DNA of 46,449 bases from an uncultured bacterium (GTDB taxonomy: Bacteria > Bacillota_I > Bacilli_A > RFN20 > CAG-826): the NCBI GenBank assembly GCA_949292105.1, contig CASEYK010000018.1:69134-115582 (forward strand). The letters run 5' to 3'. Both the position numbers and the translations under genes were made by a program. Below are positions 44,894 to 46,449 of this stretch, piece after piece. Positions within the stretch are counted from its first letter, which is position 1. Each line of letters starts with the position of its first letter. Under the pieces are notes generated by a model that saw nothing but the letters and a program-made list of their open reading frames with translations, did not search any database and had not been told where the DNA came from.

Positions 44894-46024
44894 TTATATA
44901 TCGTTTCGTTTGCCGTTGATATAGGTTGAATCAATCAGTCCACCACCAAGGCAAATTTCGCCATCATATAAGACGGCTGCTTGCCCTGGAGTAACCGCTT
45001 TATAAGGTTTATCAAAAATCAATTTCACACTATCATCATCAATGTACTCAATGGTGACTCCTTGATCTTTTTGACGATATCGGAATTTGCAGTTGAGATG
45101 TGCACCGTTTCTGGGCTTGGCTGAAATATAATTCATCCTTTTAACGATGCAGCTATCGCTCAAAAGATATTGATTTTCTTCGCCTCTAGCAACATATAGA
45201 ATACTGTTTTTTACATCTTTTTTGACAACAAAATAACTATCGGATTTTTCACCTGAAATACCACCGATACCAAGCCCTTTTCTTTGACCGATAGTATAAA
45301 ACATGACACCATCATGGTCTTTGATATATTTGTTCGTTTCAATATCGATTATTTTTCCTTTTTGCGCTGGAATAAAGTTTTGCAAAAATTCTTTAAAACG
45401 CCTTTCGCCAATAAAACAGATTCCGGTTGAATCTTTTTTAGTAGCGATGTCGAGCCCTAATTCTTTGGCTACTCTGCGCACTTCAGCTTTGTTAACATCG
45501 GAAAGAGGAAAGAGCGTGTAGGATAATTGTTTTTGCGTGATCTGCGATAAAAAATAGGTTTGATCTTTTTCCTTATCAAAGCTTTTGAGCAAGTATGCTA
45601 CACCATCTTTATCAACGCGCTTGGCGTAATGTCCCATCGCAATCATATCGCACCCTTGTTTTAAAGCGAACTGTAAAAAAGCATCAAATTTAATATAGCG
45701 ATTACAAAAAATGTCAGGGTTGGGTGTGCGACCATGTTTATATTCATCGAGTAAATAAGCGAAAACTTCATCCCAATATTCTTTAATAAAATCGATGCGT
45801 AGCAAAGGGATACCGAGTTTTTTTGCCACACCGACTGCATCATCGTAATCCTTTTCTTGGGGACACTGTTCGTTATTAATCGTTGGATTGCCTAGATAAT
45901 CTCCGCTTGCAAGCGCATCCCAGTTGCGCATAAAGCAGGCAATGACTTCATGTCCCTGCTTTTTTAAATAATAAGCGGCAACAGCTGAATCAACTCCGCC
46001 AGATAAACCGAGCATAACTTTCAT
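44894..46024 (-). CDS. mnmA: tRNA-specific 2-thiouridylase MnmA
   Basis: Thiolates U34 of tRNA for Lys, Glu and Gln using sulfur relayed from a cysteine desulfurase. The PP-loop GLSGGVDSA is at residues 6-14, and the two catalytic cysteines are C107 (DIFCNRY) and C203 (GICFIGERRF). The LGIGGISGEK and PGQAAVLYDGE segments mark the C-terminal domains. Length 376 aa is standard. Its ATG overlaps the dtd stop by 4 bp (ATGA). alaS follows behind a T-box. Confidence 0.97.
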   Translation of the reverse strand: MKVMLGLSGGVDSAVAAYYLKKQGHEVIACFMRNWDALASGDYLGNPTINNEQCPQEKDYDDAVGVAKKLGIPLLRIDFIKEYWDEVFAYLLDEYKHGRTPNPDIFCNRYIKFDAFLQFALKQGCDMIAMGHYAKRVDKDGVAYLLKSFDKEKDQTYFLSQITQKQLSYTLFPLSDVNKAEVRRVAKELGLDIATKKDSTGICFIGERRFKEFLQNFIPAQKGKIIDIETNKYIKDHDGVMFYTIGQRKGLGIGGISGEKSDSYFVVKKDVKNSILYVARGEENQYLLSDSCIVKRMNYISAKPRNGAHLNCKFRYRQKDQGVTIEYIDDDSVKLIFDKPYKAVTPGQAAVLYDGEICLGGGLIDSTYINGKRNDI

Positions 46025-46449
46025 AATTTTAAGTCCTTGCTATCTAACATAATGGTAAAAGGTCCATCGTTGATGGAATATACTTTCATATATGCTCCGA
46101 AAATACCTGTACTAACTGGTCGATACAAAAGTTCTAATTGCTGATTGAAATATTCGTAAAGATTTTGTGCTTGGTTTGGCGACATAGCTTGTACAAAACT
46201 TGGCCGACGCCCTTTAGAAGCATCAGCATAAAGAGTGAATTGGCTAACAGAAAGAAGATTGCCTTTAACATCACAAATAGAAAGATTTGTCATCATATGC
46301 TCATCAGCAAAAATGCGCAGATTGATGACTTTTTCTGCCATTTTTCGACAAATTTCTTCGTCGTCGCCATCAGTAAAGCCAACCAAAAGTAATAATCCAT
46401 GGCCGATGGCAGCAACTTTTTTATCAAAAACTTCTACTGAAGCTTCTTT
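46021..46449 (-). CDS. dtd: D-aminoacyl-tRNA deacylase (5' end missing)
   Basis: Removes D-amino acids from mischarged tRNA. The visible 142 residues run in from the right edge and include KEASVEVF, GHGLLLLVGFTDGD (internal, not a start), VINLRIF, the active-site LLSVSQFTLYAD near the middle, and the C-terminal Gly-cisPro-like segment NDGPFTI. Only about the first seven residues should be missing. The segment around 46386 could be misread as a TTG start, but the reading frame stays open to the edge and matches the Dtd N-terminus. The stop overlaps mnmA by 4 bp. Confidence 0.94.
   Translation of the reverse strand, partial: KEASVEVFDKKVAAIGHGLLLLVGFTDGDDEEICRKMAEKVINLRIFADEHMMTNLSICDVKGNLLSVSQFTLYADASKGRRPSFVQAMSPNQAQNLYEYFNQQLELLYRPVSTGIFGAYMKVYSINDGPFTIMLDSKDLKL

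Overview
The window is about 46.4 kb of dense, low-GC, housekeeping chromosome. Gene content and order point to a low-GC Gram-positive bacterium of the Bacilli, probably on the Erysipelotrichia/Mollicutes side: yqeG-yqeH-yhbY, ybeY-cdd-era-recO, glyQS-dnaG-rpoD-trmK-nif3, hrcA-grpE-dnaK-dnaJ under CIRCE control, comEA-comEC-holA beside rpsT, a T-box before alaS, and dtd-mnmA. TGA works as a stop codon (trmK/rpoD, hemW/RDD and comEA/comEC junctions), so genetic code 11 applies. The lineage assignment is inference; the gene calls rest on visible motifs. I saw no insertion sequence, phage gene, CRISPR array, tRNA or rRNA.

Layout. 1-1.8 kb: ribosome-assembly genes yhbY (cut by the left edge), yqeH and yqeG. 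1.9-2.2 kb: a small membrane protein. 2.2-6.7 kb: topoisomerase IV (parC, parE). 6.8-7.6 kb: plsY. 7.7-9.4 kb: yneF, efp, an MBL-fold hydrolase and rpmG. 9.5-12.4 kb: the MEP-pathway Fe-S enzymes ispG and ispH on the plus strand, with nfo between them on the minus strand. 12.4-18.4 kb: nif3, trmK, rpoD, dnaG, glyQS. 18.4-20.9 kb: recO, era, cdd, ybeY. 20.9-22.1 kb: a C39 peptidase fused to an ABC-type membrane domain with no ATPase. 22.2-26.95 kb: the heat-shock operon with two CIRCE operators. 27.0-34.5 kb: an RDD protein, hemW, a small membrane protein, a Fic-fold protein without a Fic active site, lepA, and a nuclease-helicase. 34.5-40 kb: fmt, rpsT, holA, comEC, comEA, greA. 40.1-41.3 kb: a pair of half-size chromate transporter proteins. 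41.3-46.4 kb: a DUF1292 protein, ruvX, alaS with its T-box, mnmA and dtd (cut by the right edge).

The genome is very compact. Many same-strand neighbours overlap by 4 bp (ATGA or GTGA). Four convergent pairs overlap by exactly 4 bp, sharing the self-complementary TTAA as both stop codons. No intergenic gap exceeds 300 bp.

Most interesting signals: (1) a recurring TGnTATAAT-N7-ATG start arrangement with no Shine-Dalgarno, suggesting leaderless mRNAs for ispG, ybeY and lepA, with weaker cases at other genes; (2) two terminator hairpins whose 3' arm is also the Shine-Dalgarno and whose U-tract is the spacer of the next gene (the C39 gene and comEA); (3) the ATPase-less C39 membrane peptidase with an intact catalytic set; (4) a Fic-fold protein that keeps an inhibitory-type motif but has lost the HPFxxGNGR active site; (5) an EF-P with Met at the position of the modified lysine; (6) the TTAA convergent junctions.
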